This document shows, in pieces, positions 24,958 through 33,213 of a stretch of 64,000 bases of DNA. This DNA is from Microtetraspora malaysiensis (GTDB lineage Bacteria > Actinomycetota > Actinomycetes > Streptosporangiales > Streptosporangiaceae). Below the pieces are notes generated by a model. It was not told the DNA's origin, searched no databases, and was given only the letters and a program-made list of their open reading frames with translations. The position numbers were made by a program, and so were the translations under genes. Each line of letters opens with the position of its first letter. Position 1 is the stretch's first letter. Where the stretch lies: positions 62,001 through 126,000 of the forward strand of contig NZ_BBYJ01000018.1 in the NCBI RefSeq assembly GCF_001528665.1. Direction: 5' to 3'.

Positions 24958-25589
24958 TCCTCGCCGAGGACGGCGTGCTGCTCCGCGAGGGGCTGGCCGG
25001 GCTGCTCAACCGGTTCGGGCACCATGTGGCGGCCACCGCGGGCGACGCAGACGGGCTCGTCGAGGCGGTGCGCGCGCACGCCCCCGACATCGTGGTCACC
25101 GACGTGCGGATGCCGCCCGGCTTCACCGACGAGGGACTGCGGGCCGCGGTGGCGCTCCGCGCGGCGGACCCGCGGCTGCCGGTTCTCGTGCTGAGCCAGT
25201 ACGTCGAGCAGACGTACGCGAGTGAGTTGCTGGACTCGGGGGACGGCACCGGCGTCGGCTACCTGCTCAAGGATCGGGTCGGCGACGTGGAGGAGTTCGT
25301 GGACGCGCTGCTCAGTGTCGCCGCGGGCGGAACGGTGGTGGACCCCGAGGTGGTGCGGCAGCTGCTGCGCCGCCGGCGTGACCCGCTCGAACGGCTCTCG
25401 CCACGCGAGCGGGAGGTCCTCGCGCTGATGGCCGAGGGCCGGTCCAACGCGGCCGTCGCCAGGAGCCTGGTGATATCCGAGGCCGCCGTGGGCAAGCACA
25501 TCGGCAACATCCTCACCAAGCTCGACCTGCCCCCGGCCGAGGACGACCACCGCCGGGTCCTCGCGGTCGTGACCTACCTACGCGGTTGA
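24930..25589 (+). CDS. Response regulator, NarL/LuxR family
   Basis: 219 residues. The receiver domain has the acidic pair AED and the phospho-Asp in VVTDVRMPP; the conserved Lys is in YLLKDRVG. The C-terminal LuxR helix-turn-helix is LSPREREVLALMAEGRSN...ISEAAVGKHIGNILTKL. The TTG start at 24930 with GGAGA about 5 nt upstream overlaps the kinase gene, so both are made together. Targets are unknown; the membrane-protein gene downstream is on the other strand. Confidence 0.9.
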   Translation: MRLDRPLSIVLAEDGVLLREGLAGLLNRFGHHVAATAGDADGLVEAVRAHAPDIVVTDVRMPPGFTDEGLRAAVALRAADPRLPVLVLSQYVEQTYASELLDSGDGTGVGYLLKDRVGDVEEFVDALLSVAAGGTVVDPEVVRQLLRRRRDPLERLSPREREVLALMAEGRSNAAVARSLVISEAAVGKHIGNILTKLDLPPAEDDHRRVLAVVTYLRG

Positions 25590-25665
25590 CGCCGGGCACG
25601 CCGTGGGTCTCTTCGGGGGCGATGGGGTGAATCCCTCTTCGAGGGTGATATCGCGAACAGCGCGT

Positions 25666-26436
25666 TCAGCTCTCGGAATTGTTTGAGGGTATTTGGGGTG
25701 GATTGTCAGTCAAATTCCGACGCTTCATCAGCATGACGCCGACGGCATTCAAGCCGGCGCCCCATATCAGGAGGACGGTCAGCCACTGCCCCCACATGAA
25801 AGGAGTCATCGGCCCGGAAAGCAGGTTCTGAACCGACGGGTGCGGCGTGAGCCAGCCCTGCGCGGGCCGGAGTACGTCGACGGCGCCGAGCACGGCCCAA
25901 AGGCCCATCGGCAGAACGATGGTGGCGAGGAACGCGACGACGGGCGGCCGCAGCAGGAGGCCCAGCCCGGTGCCGGCCAGCTGGGCCGTCATCTGCACCA
26001 GCACGCCGCCCGCCGCGATGGTCCCGACGTGACTCCACGGCGTGTGGGCGGCGTCGGGCTCACTGACCGCGAGCATGACGACGCAGATCAGAGTCCCGAA
26101 GACGCCGGCGACGGCGGCCACCGACAGCGCGCCCAGCAGGGTCGGCGCGGCGCGTACGGGGCGCGGCGCCCGGCGCAGATCGCCGGCCAGCAGGACGCCG
26201 AAGAACGGCACCGCCACCGACATCGCGCTCTGCACCGGACCGGAGAGCGCGGCGAACGTCCAGTCGGGGGATGGCGCCGCCACGGCCACCGCCAACGTGG
26301 CGGACAGGCCCGCCAGCAGGGTGATCGCGACCAGCCACTTCCGGGGGAGCGTTCCGACCGAACGCCGGATCGCGTCGAGAGTGGTCCCGCCCGAACGGGT
26401 GGCCGTTTCCCCGGCGTCCAACAGTTTTTGCTGCAA
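25666..26436 (-). CDS. Multispanning membrane protein, function unknown
   Basis: 256 residues with about six hydrophobic helices (WLVAITLLAGLSATLAVAVA, AMSVAVPFFGVLLAG, VVAFLATIVLPMGLWAVLG, WLTVLLIWGAGLNAVGVML) and no catalytic motif. The organisation resembles ABC-2-type permeases but no ATPase gene is adjacent. The TTG start at 26436 is supported by GGGAG 8 nt upstream. A 20-bp imperfect palindrome lies 70 bp before the gene. I cannot assign a role. Confidence 0.65.
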   Translation of the reverse strand: MQQKLLDAGETATRSGGTTLDAIRRSVGTLPRKWLVAITLLAGLSATLAVAVAAPSPDWTFAALSGPVQSAMSVAVPFFGVLLAGDLRRAPRPVRAAPTLLGALSVAAVAGVFGTLICVVMLAVSEPDAAHTPWSHVGTIAAGGVLVQMTAQLAGTGLGLLLRPPVVAFLATIVLPMGLWAVLGAVDVLRPAQGWLTPHPSVQNLLSGPMTPFMWGQWLTVLLIWGAGLNAVGVMLMKRRNLTDNPPQIPSNNSES

Positions 26437-26728
26437 AGCTGGTACTCCCGTTCCGTCGGCGCGTTTTCATATCCGGATCGAAACAGCATTCGCCGTCACA
26501 TCGGCTGAATATCACGATATCCAGATAACAGAGTCCGGCCGAGGAAGTTCCACGACTTAAGCGGCAATTGTTGTACGCGCTGAATGGCGCCGACCGCCAG
26601 GGCGAGCGGAACGCGGCGATTTGTGTCGAATGCGCCGGTGCGACGCCCGGGCCCGCCCCCGGACGGACGTCGCGCCGGCTCACCCATGAGAAGCGGGACC
26701 GGTCACCCGGCCACGGTCGCGTGACGGG
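26437..26728. other. AT-richer intergenic region with a 20-bp palindrome
   Basis: No gene is recognised in these 292 bp. The first half is noticeably less GC-rich than its surroundings. The imperfect palindrome CTGAATATCACGATATCCAG (26505-26524) may be the operator of the membrane-protein gene at 25666-26436. The right half is GC-rich and follows the end of the F420-reductase gene. Confidence 0.4.
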
Positions 26729-27319
26729 TCACCGGCCTCGGGCGAGAACGAGGCCGATGCGCTCGCCCAGCCCTTGGGCGTATCCCAGCTGGACCAGCAG
26801 CTCGCACACCGGCTCCAGGTACCGCGCGTTGGTCATCGGTCCCACGTCAATCGCGTCGAACCCCAACTGGGTCCCCAGCTCGACGGCCACCTTCCTGCTC
26901 TCGGGGTCGTCGCCCGCGACCGGGAGCAGCAGCCGGCGGCCGTCCAGCACGGAAGTCGCCATGGTGGCCGCGAACACGGTGTTGAACGCCTTGACGACCC
27001 TCGCGCCCGGAAGTGCGGCCGCGACCTGCTCGCCGCCCGAGGTCTCGTGGCCCACGGTCAGGGACATGAAGTCGGGGGACAGCGGGTTGGTGGCGTCGAT
27101 CACGACCTTCCCGCGTAGCGACGCCTTCAGCTCGCCGCCGAATTCCCGCACCGCCGGGTAGGGCACGGCCAGTACGACGACGTCGGAGTGGGCGGCCTGG
27201 GCGGCCGCCCGCTCCGGGGGCGTCGAGGTGTTGACCCCGGTGACACTGTGGCCGACCTCGGCGAACCGCTCTGCCAGGACAGAGCCGACGTTGCCCGTTC
27301 CGATGACGCAGATCTCCAC
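26729..27319 (-). CDS. F420-dependent NADP oxidoreductase-family protein
   Basis: 196 residues. VEICVIGTGNVGSVLAERF is the dinucleotide site at the extreme N-terminus; VVVLAVPYPAV, VIDATNPLS and VKAFNTVFA are typical of the NADPH:F420 reductase-like family (YedF/NADP_oxidored). Members bind NADP and shuttle electrons to F420 or act as small reductases. GTG 27319 has GGGAGAGG 4-5 nt upstream; earlier in-frame codons run through the operator and are not coding. Divergent from the MarR gene and probably repressed by it. Confidence 0.85.
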   Translation of the reverse strand: MEICVIGTGNVGSVLAERFAEVGHSVTGVNTSTPPERAAAQAAHSDVVVLAVPYPAVREFGGELKASLRGKVVIDATNPLSPDFMSLTVGHETSGGEQVAAALPGARVVKAFNTVFAATMATSVLDGRRLLLPVAGDDPESRKVAVELGTQLGFDAIDVGPMTNARYLEPVCELLVQLGYAQGLGERIGLVLARGR

Positions 27320-27340
27320 GAGACCTCTCCCTGTTCGATG

Positions 27341-27390
27341 TTGCTTCGAATTCGAAGCAACATAACACACGTGCTTCGAATTCGAAGCAA
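27341..27390. promoter_or_regulatory. Paired MarR operators between divergent genes
   Basis: TTGCTTCGAATTCGAAGCAA (27341-27360) is a perfect 20-bp palindrome. The same 18-bp core TGCTTCGAATTCGAAGCA recurs at 27372-27389. TATGTT on the minus strand (27359-27364) can serve as the -10 of the reductase gene, and TAGAGT (27395-27400) on the plus strand as the -10 of the MarR gene. A MarR dimer on both sites would shut off both promoters. Confidence 0.85.
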
Positions 27391-27407
27391 CCGGTAGAGT
27401 GTCGCCC

Positions 27408-27905
27408 ATGGATGAGCCCAGATGGCTGAACCAAACCGAGATGCAGGCGTGGGCCGGCTTCCTCGAGGCGTCCGACCTGCTCAACCGGCTGGTGGAACTT
27501 CATCTGCGCGAGGCTGGCGGGCTGACCCGCGTGCAGTACGAGATCCTGCACCGGCTCAACGAGAGCCCCGAGAGCGTGCGCATGACCGAGCTGGCCTCGC
27601 TCATGGTCTGTTCGCCGAGCGGCCTGAACTACCAGGTGGGGCAGCTGGTCAAGAGAGGGCTCGTCCAGCGCGACGCCGACCCCTCGGACGAGCGCGGCAT
27701 CCTGGTCTCTCTCACGGAGCAGGGGCGTGCCGTACTCCTCGCCGCGGCGCCAGGGCATGTGGCGACCATCAGGGCGGGCTTGATCGACCTACTGAGCGAG
27801 CAGCAGGTGGCGCAGCTCGCGACGATCATGAAGGTGGCTCGCGATCATTTGCGGAGCGTCGTCCCGACGGTGCCGTCCCGCAAGGCGGCCGACAAGCGCG
27901 GCTGA
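27408..27905 (+). CDS. MarR-family repressor
   Basis: 165 residues with the MarR winged helix: LTRVQYEILHRLNE, MTELASLMVCSPSGLNYQVGQLVKRGLVQR, and the wing DPSDERGILVSLTEQGR. ATG 27408 is chosen because TAGAGT ends 7 nt upstream and there is no Shine-Dalgarno, the leaderless arrangement; GTG 27399 lies inside the promoter. Two palindromes upstream are its likely operators. The ligand is unknown but MarR proteins usually respond to phenolics or oxidants. Confidence 0.92.
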   Translation: MDEPRWLNQTEMQAWAGFLEASDLLNRLVELHLREAGGLTRVQYEILHRLNESPESVRMTELASLMVCSPSGLNYQVGQLVKRGLVQRDADPSDERGILVSLTEQGRAVLLAAAPGHVATIRAGLIDLLSEQQVAQLATIMKVARDHLRSVVPTVPSRKAADKRG

Positions 27906-27977
27906 CCGGTCACCGCGCACGCCCCGGACGGGCGCCGGCGTGGTCGCGCCCTGACGGACACGTCGGCGTCGCGGACG

Positions 27978-28553
27978 TCAGGAATGGATCTTCTTGTGCT
28001 CGGCCAGCATCGCGACGTACTGCTCGATGCGGCGCGCCCGTGTCTCGGGCTTCTTGGCGTCCTGAACGCGGTACAGCACCGCGTAACGGTTGGCGCTGTC
28101 CAGCGTCGCGAAGAACGCCTCCGCGGTGGGATTCTCCGCCAACGCGCGGGCCAGGTCGTCCGGCACCGTGGCGGTCCGCGATCCGTCATACGCGGCGTCC
28201 CAGCGGCCGTCTTCCTTGGCGCGTTCGATTTCGAGCAGACCCTGCGGCTTCATCCGGCCCTGCTCGATCAGCGCGACGGCCTTGTCCCGGTTGATCTTCG
28301 ACCACCTGCTCTTCGGGCGGCGGGGAGTGAAGCGCTGCAGCCAGTGCCCATCGTCGAACGTGGCCTTCTGCCCGTCGATCCAGCCGTAGCACAGTGCCAC
28401 GTCGAGCGCCTGCGCGTAGTTCAGCGAATCGACGCCGGGCGCCTTCTTGGCGAGCTTGAGCCAGATCCCGGGCGGAGAGTCGTGGTGGGCGGCGAGCCAC
28501 GTCTCGAACGCCTCGGCCGACGGAAAAAAGAGGATCTCTCGGTCATGAGCCAC
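27978..28553 (-). CDS. YdeI/OmpD-associated family protein
   Basis: 191 residues from GTG 28553: FPSAEAFETWLAAHHDSPPGIWLKLAKK, YAQALDVALCYGWIDGQ, FTPRRPKSRWSKINRDKAVALIEQGRM, typical of the YdeI family (bacteriocin-protection/polymyxin-tolerance associated in some species). Biochemical role is unknown. The frame is open further upstream but those residues do not match the family. No Shine-Dalgarno is clear. Convergent with the MarR gene, 72 bp away. Confidence 0.8.
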   Translation of the reverse strand: MAHDREILFFPSAEAFETWLAAHHDSPPGIWLKLAKKAPGVDSLNYAQALDVALCYGWIDGQKATFDDGHWLQRFTPRRPKSRWSKINRDKAVALIEQGRMKPQGLLEIERAKEDGRWDAAYDGSRTATVPDDLARALAENPTAEAFFATLDSANRYAVLYRVQDAKKPETRARRIEQYVAMLAEHKKIHS

Positions 28554-28710
28554 CGCAGTAGTCAACCATGCGCGTGGCACAACGGTTGGTGTCCCACCGT
28601 TCCCCCGATACCTGTCGGCGGCGCCGCGGCCGGTGGCCGGGATCGGGTGCTGATCGCGCATTCCGGAAAATCGCCGTGAGCGGGGAGATCTCGGCCATTA
28701 GGGTGCGCTC

Positions 28711-30831
28711 GTGGACACTCTGGAGAACCTCGTCATCACCAGGCGGCTGCGCGTTCCTGTCGACGCCCCGGCCGACTCCACATCGGGGTGGGGGGAGGTG
28801 GCCGCCCGCCAGCTCGACGCCGCGCTGCTGAGCGTCGGCTTCGCCTGCTCGGCGGCCCTGCTCGAACGCCTGTCGCGGTTGTCCGGCGAGACCGTGGTCG
28901 ATCTCGGCGTACGGATCCTGGCCGGCGTCCGCCGCCTGGTCGGCGACCATGTCCGGCACAACGCCTACTTCATCGACTTTCCCGCGAACGTGCCCGACAC
29001 CCTGGAGTTCTGGGCCGGTCTGCTGCGCGAGGCGCTGCTCGACCCGGTCGCCGCCGCGCGCGTCCAGCCGTCCACGCTCGACCTGCTGACGCTGCCGGAC
29101 TACGGCCGCTACCAGCACGCGTACGCCGACCTGCTGGCCGCGCACGCCGAGCTGATCCCGCTCGCCGGGGACCGGGTGACCGTGCTGGAGCTGGGCGGGA
29201 GCCTGGAGTCCGAGGCGCGCGACCTCTACTTCTCGCTGGCGGGCGCGGAGACGCCGCTCGCCGCCGAGGACCTGGCGGCCCTGCGCACCCTGGCCGCGTT
29301 CTTCGCCGACCAGCCGGAGCGCGTCCCCGTTCGTGAGAACCGCGCCGTCATCAACGAGGTACGGCTGGCCGCCGGGCAGCCGCTGCTCGTCGACACGGTG
29401 ACCGACGTGCTGCGGCTCGCCTGCGGCTGCTCCGGGGGCGACGTCACGCTGGCCACGCCCACCAGGTTCCGCTCGTTCCGCCGCGCCGAGCGCCGTGCCC
29501 TGCTGCGGGCCCTGGACGCCGTCGCCACCCCGGCCAAGCTCGGCGACGTGTCGCGGCACCGGGAGCAGTGGAAGCGGCTCGGCGAGCGGCTGCATCCCCA
29601 CGAGTACCCGCAGTTCCCGCGTGCCGCCGGCGTGTTCGAGGTGGCCAGGGGCGTGCGCGAGGCCGCCGGCTTCGACAGCCGCGTCGAGGCCGCCCTGTCG
29701 GCGGGCCGTACCACCGACGCCGTCGAACTGCTGGAGAAGGCGCCCGGCGCGCTGCTGCGCCGCCTCGACCACCTGTTGCGTACCGGCGGCCGGTCCGCGT
29801 CGGCCGTACTCGACGCCGCGGAGCGCGCGGCGGCCGGCGCCTCCGGCCGCGTGCTGCTGTCCCTGCGCGAGCACCTGCAGAACCGGCTCGCCCCCGCCGC
29901 CGGCCGTCTCTTCGCCAACCGGTACGGCAGGGCGTGGGTGGCGTCCGACTCCCGCCCGCCGCTTGAGGAGGAGCTCCTGACGCGGGCGCTCGCCGTCCTG
30001 GACGAGGAGATCGCCCGCCGCCTCCCCGACCCCGGCGAGCTGATCGTCGATCCCGGCGTGCTCGACGTCGCCCTGCCGCTGTCCGGCAAGGCCGTCGCGC
30101 CCGGGCTCGGCATGCTGCCCCGCGGCTCGCTCTCGCGGGTGGACGGCGAGCTGCTCAGGTTCTTCGTCCACTGGCGCCAGGCCGGGCGGCGCACCGACTA
30201 CGACCTGTCCGCGCTCATGCTCGACGCCTCCTACGACAACCCGACGCACATCTCGTGGACGAACTACGCCAACCGCTTCGCCACGTACTCCGGCGACCTC
30301 ACCGAGGCGCCCGCGCCGCACGGCGCTTCGGAGTTCATCGACATCCGTCTCGCCGACGCGACCCAGCCGATCATCATCCCCCAGGTCAACGTCTACGCAG
30401 GTGAGCAGTTCCACGAGGCCGCCGAGGCGTTCTTCGGCTACATGACGCGGGACGCCGAGCAGGAGGGCCGGCCGTTCGAGCCGCGCACCGTACGCATGAA
30501 GTCCGACCTGCGCGGCTCCGGCCGGGTCGCGCTGCCGCTCGTCTTCCTCCGCGGTGACGACGGCGACTGGCGGGTGAAATGGCTGCACCTCTACCTGAAG
30601 GGGTTTCCCGGCTTCAACCAGGTCGAGGGCAACCGGGGCACCGCCTCCCTGCTGGTGCGCTCGATCGTGGAGCGCGACTACCTGCGGGTCCGCTACCTGG
30701 CCGACCTGCTGCGCGCGAATGCGTCGTCGGCCGGGCACGCCACGTACATCGGGCTGGAGGCTCCGGACGATCTGCCGGCGGGGTCGCGGGCGTACACGCC
30801 CGCGACGCTGCACGAACTGATCCCCGCCTGA
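28711..30831 (+). CDS. TerD-domain protein with helical N-terminal region (SCO0854-like)
   Basis: 706 residues. Residues 1-440 or so are mostly helical with no recognisable enzyme motif (VSRHREQWKRLGERLHPHEYPQFPRAAGVFEVARG, then LLEKAPGALLRRLDHLL). The last 250 residues form a TerD-like calcium-binding-type domain: LLRFFVHWRQAGRRTDYDLSALMLD, SGDLTEAPAPHGASEFIDIRL, IIPQVNVYAGEQF. It resembles long actinobacterial/myxobacterial proteins of the MXAN_6230/SCO0854 group, though I see no RING cysteines. GTG start. Two structured RNAs follow 15 bp after its stop, in the same direction, which makes an RNA partner plausible (inference). Confidence 0.75.
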   Translation: MDTLENLVITRRLRVPVDAPADSTSGWGEVAARQLDAALLSVGFACSAALLERLSRLSGETVVDLGVRILAGVRRLVGDHVRHNAYFIDFPANVPDTLEFWAGLLREALLDPVAAARVQPSTLDLLTLPDYGRYQHAYADLLAAHAELIPLAGDRVTVLELGGSLESEARDLYFSLAGAETPLAAEDLAALRTLAAFFADQPERVPVRENRAVINEVRLAAGQPLLVDTVTDVLRLACGCSGGDVTLATPTRFRSFRRAERRALLRALDAVATPAKLGDVSRHREQWKRLGERLHPHEYPQFPRAAGVFEVARGVREAAGFDSRVEAALSAGRTTDAVELLEKAPGALLRRLDHLLRTGGRSASAVLDAAERAAAGASGRVLLSLREHLQNRLAPAAGRLFANRYGRAWVASDSRPPLEEELLTRALAVLDEEIARRLPDPGELIVDPGVLDVALPLSGKAVAPGLGMLPRGSLSRVDGELLRFFVHWRQAGRRTDYDLSALMLDASYDNPTHISWTNYANRFATYSGDLTEAPAPHGASEFIDIRLADATQPIIIPQVNVYAGEQFHEAAEAFFGYMTRDAEQEGRPFEPRTVRMKSDLRGSGRVALPLVFLRGDDGDWRVKWLHLYLKGFPGFNQVEGNRGTASLLVRSIVERDYLRVRYLADLLRANASSAGHATYIGLEAPDDLPAGSRAYTPATLHELIPA

Positions 30832-30845
30832 TACGGTGGCGACAC

Positions 30846-30909
30846 CGCGAGGCCATGGGTGAGCTTCCTTCTTAACCCTAAAGAACCTAGTTCTCCCGCT
30901 TTCCTCGCG
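30846..30909 (+). ncRNA. Predicted compact structured RNA (RNA A)
   Basis: About 64 nt starting 15 bp after the TerD-type gene. CGCGAGG (30846-30852) pairs perfectly with CCTCGCG (30903-30909). Inside, GAGC (30861-30864) pairs with GCTT (30898-30901) and AGAAC-CTA-GTTCT (30882-30894) is a hairpin. It shares GAGGCCAT-N6-GCTTCCTTCTTA with RNA B at the same structural position. Helix sequences differ between A and B while pairing is kept, which supports a real RNA. Fold done by eye; expression unknown. Confidence 0.55.
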
Positions 30910-30912
30910 TTC

Positions 30913-31015
30913 CGGTCGTGAGGCCATTCGAGGGCTTCCTTCTTACCTGGTTCGAATCCAGGTAGGCCCCAGTGGGCCTACTGGTCTTCTAGTGCCCGAG
31001 CCTTCCTCACGACCG
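30913..31015 (+). ncRNA. Predicted tRNA-like structured RNA (RNA B)
   Basis: About 103 nt. An 11-bp perfect outer helix joins 30913-30923 to 31005-31015. Inside, GGGC (30932-30935) pairs with GCCC (30994-30997). Then come a T arm with the classic loop, CCTGG-TTCGAAT-CCAGG (30946-30962), a 7-bp acceptor-like stem TAGGCCC/GGGCCTA closed by CAGT (30963-30980), and a hairpin ACTGG-TCTT-CTAGT (30980-30993, sharing one base) in the D-arm place. T arm before acceptor before D arm is a circularly permuted tRNA layout. It shares the RNA A motif at 30920-30945. It lacks the Y-RNA consensus found at 35.4-36 kb. Confidence 0.6.
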
Positions 31016-31069
31016 CACCATGGCCTCGTTCCGCCAGAGCGGCGATTCGCCGACCACCGTCTGGGCCGT

Positions 31070-33178
31070 TCACTCCTGGTGCCTGCGCACCATGCCGGCG
31101 GCGAGGGGAGCCCCGGCGAAGTCACCGGCGGTGATCCGCGCCGCCACGGTCCGGCGGACGAGCCGGTCGGCCAGGCGCGGGGCGTGCCTGGCCACCGCCA
31201 TCTCGACGCGTCCGCGGGCGGTGGTCGCCACATCCCGCGGGGCGCGGCGCGCCGTCAGCGCGCGGGCGATCGCGTCGACCACGCCCTCCACGGGCTCCGG
31301 CCGGGACACCGCGTCGAGGGACAGGCCGGCCCGCCGGGTGCTGTCGTGGATCGGGCTGCGCACCATACTCGGATAGATCGTCGTCACGCCGACGTGCGTC
31401 CCGACTTCGAGCCGGAGCGCGTCGGCGTAGGCGGCCAGCGCGCGCTTCGAGACGCCGTACGCGGCGGCGAGCGGCAGCGGCAGGACCGCCATCCGGGAGG
31501 CGACGAAGACCACCCGCCCCCTCGCGCGCACCAGATGGGGCATGACCGCGGCCGTGACGCGCCAGGCGCCGACGAGGTTCAGCCGGAGCTGCGCGTCCAC
31601 CTCCTCGTCGGGAGCGAGCTCGGCCGGGGCCGGCCCGCCGCGCCCGGCGTTGTTGACCAGCACGTCGACGCCGCCGAGGAGCGCGACAGCCTCGTCGACC
31701 GCGGCGTCCACGGACTCCTGGGACGTGATGTCGCAGGCGACGATCGGTACGCCGGAGTCCTCGGGGCACGCGACGTCCAGCCCGACCACGTGCGCGCCCT
31801 CCCTGAGGAAACGCTCGCTCATGGCCCGGCCGAAGGTGCCGGCCGCCCCGGTGACCAGGATCCTGCGTCCGGCCAGGCCGCCCCCGGATGCGGGGCGCAG
31901 CTCCTTCTTCATGATCCGGAGGTACGCGTCGATGTCGATCCGCATGTGCGGGCGCCGCTCGCCCCAACGGGCCCGGGCGGCGGCGAGCTCGGCGGAGGCG
32001 ATCTTCGCGGCCGTCTCGGGCGCGGGCGGCCGGTACGTTCCGGCGCGGAGACCGGCCACCATCCGGCCCTGCGCCTCGACGACCGGCAGCGCCGACCCGG
32101 TGGACTGCATCAGCCCGACATAGCTGATGGACGTGTCGTCGACGGGGAGGACGTGGCGGTAGAGCAGCAGGCCCGCCGGATCGCCCGCCGTGTCGGCGTC
32201 GAGGAAGGGCACCACCGCGCGGTATCCGGTGCACCAGATGACGTGGTCGACCTCGTCCACCTGGCCGTCGGCGAAATGGACCCGCGACCCGTCGAACCGG
32301 GAGAGGCCGTGCCGGGCGAGCACCTGCCCCGCGGCCACCAGCGCGGGTACGGAGTCGCTCAGGGTGGGGTGGTCCTGGAGCAGGCCCTCCCGGGGGGTGG
32401 GGAGACGTGGTCCCGCGGGCCTCCTGTCGAGGATCCGGAGCATGGTCTGCGAGATCGCCTGCCGCACCCGCCAGGGGAGCAGGGCGGCCAGGGCGCCGTT
32501 GAGCTGGTCGGAAGGACGGCCGAGCAGCCATTTCGGGATCACCCAGACGCCTCGGCGGGCCGACAGCAGCACGGCCGAGGCATGGTCGGTCAGCTCCGAG
32601 GCGATGTCCATCGCGGAGTTGCCCGTGCCGACCACGAGCACGCGCTTTCCCGTGAACTCCGCCGGGGTGACGTAGCCGTGCGCGTGCGACTGGGTGCCGG
32701 TGAACGACCCGGGGTAGGGCGGGTCGGGGTAGCGCGGCACGTGGTTGTGGCCGTTGGCGACCACGAGATGCTCGACCACCTCACGGCTCCGCCCGTCCGG
32801 GCCGTCCAGGACCAGCTCCCACGACCCGTCGGGGGTGCGCCGCGCCGACTCGAGCGTCGTGCCGAACCGGAAGCGTTCGGCCACCCCGGAACGGTCGGCG
32901 TACGCGAGCAGGTATTCCAGCATCTGGGCGCGGCTCGGGTAGTCCGGCCACTCCTCCGGCATGGGGAAGTCGGAGAACTGCGTGCGTGGCTTGCTCGTGT
33001 TGAGGCAGAGCCCCTCGTAGGAGGCGGTGGCGTCGTCCAGCCGCCACAGGCCGCCGAGCCCGTCGGCGCGCTCGATGCCGAGCACGGGCACGTCCGCCTC
33101 GATCAGCGCCTTGACCGTGGCTATCCCGGCGGCTCCGCCACCGACGACGGCGGTCATGCCCGGCTTCATGGGGTCCAT
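31070..33178 (-). CDS. Flavin monooxygenase-SDR fusion protein
   Basis: 702 residues. Residues 1-440: flavin-containing monooxygenase with FAD site VVGGGAAGIATVKAL, FMO fingerprint FTGTQSHAHGY and NADP site VVGTGNSAMDIASEL. Residues 450-702: short-chain dehydrogenase with VTGAAGTFGRAM, NNAGRGG and the YGVSK active site. A single enzyme could oxygenate a ketone or hydroxylate and then act on an alcohol or ketone product. ATG 33178 has GGAGGG 6 nt upstream. The TetR gene lies 35 bp upstream in the same direction. The C-terminal tail is close to RNA B on the opposite strand. Confidence 0.9.
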   Translation of the reverse strand: MDPMKPGMTAVVGGGAAGIATVKALIEADVPVLGIERADGLGGLWRLDDATASYEGLCLNTSKPRTQFSDFPMPEEWPDYPSRAQMLEYLLAYADRSGVAERFRFGTTLESARRTPDGSWELVLDGPDGRSREVVEHLVVANGHNHVPRYPDPPYPGSFTGTQSHAHGYVTPAEFTGKRVLVVGTGNSAMDIASELTDHASAVLLSARRGVWVIPKWLLGRPSDQLNGALAALLPWRVRQAISQTMLRILDRRPAGPRLPTPREGLLQDHPTLSDSVPALVAAGQVLARHGLSRFDGSRVHFADGQVDEVDHVIWCTGYRAVVPFLDADTAGDPAGLLLYRHVLPVDDTSISYVGLMQSTGSALPVVEAQGRMVAGLRAGTYRPPAPETAAKIASAELAAARARWGERRPHMRIDIDAYLRIMKKELRPASGGGLAGRRILVTGAAGTFGRAMSERFLREGAHVVGLDVACPEDSGVPIVACDITSQESVDAAVDEAVALLGGVDVLVNNAGRGGPAPAELAPDEEVDAQLRLNLVGAWRVTAAVMPHLVRARGRVVFVASRMAVLPLPLAAAYGVSKRALAAYADALRLEVGTHVGVTTIYPSMVRSPIHDSTRRAGLSLDAVSRPEPVEGVVDAIARALTARRAPRDVATTARGRVEMAVARHAPRLADRLVRRTVAARITAGDFAGAPLAAGMVRRHQE

Positions 33179-33196
33179 CACGCACCCTCCGATTAA

Positions 33197-33212
33197 TCCA
33201 TCGACTGATGGA
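33197..33212. promoter_or_regulatory. Inverted repeat between tetR and the fusion gene
   Basis: TCCATC-GACT-GATGGA is a perfect 6-bp dyad in the 35-bp gap between the TetR stop and the monooxygenase start. It may be a TetR operator for an internal promoter, or an RNA hairpin just before the GGAGGG ribosome site. Confidence 0.5.
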
Positions 33213-33213
33213 A

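Noticed and set aside
28543-30927. 794-codon minus-strand ORF
   Set aside because: Mirror of the TerD-type gene, whose own frame has conserved family motifs and a sensible start.
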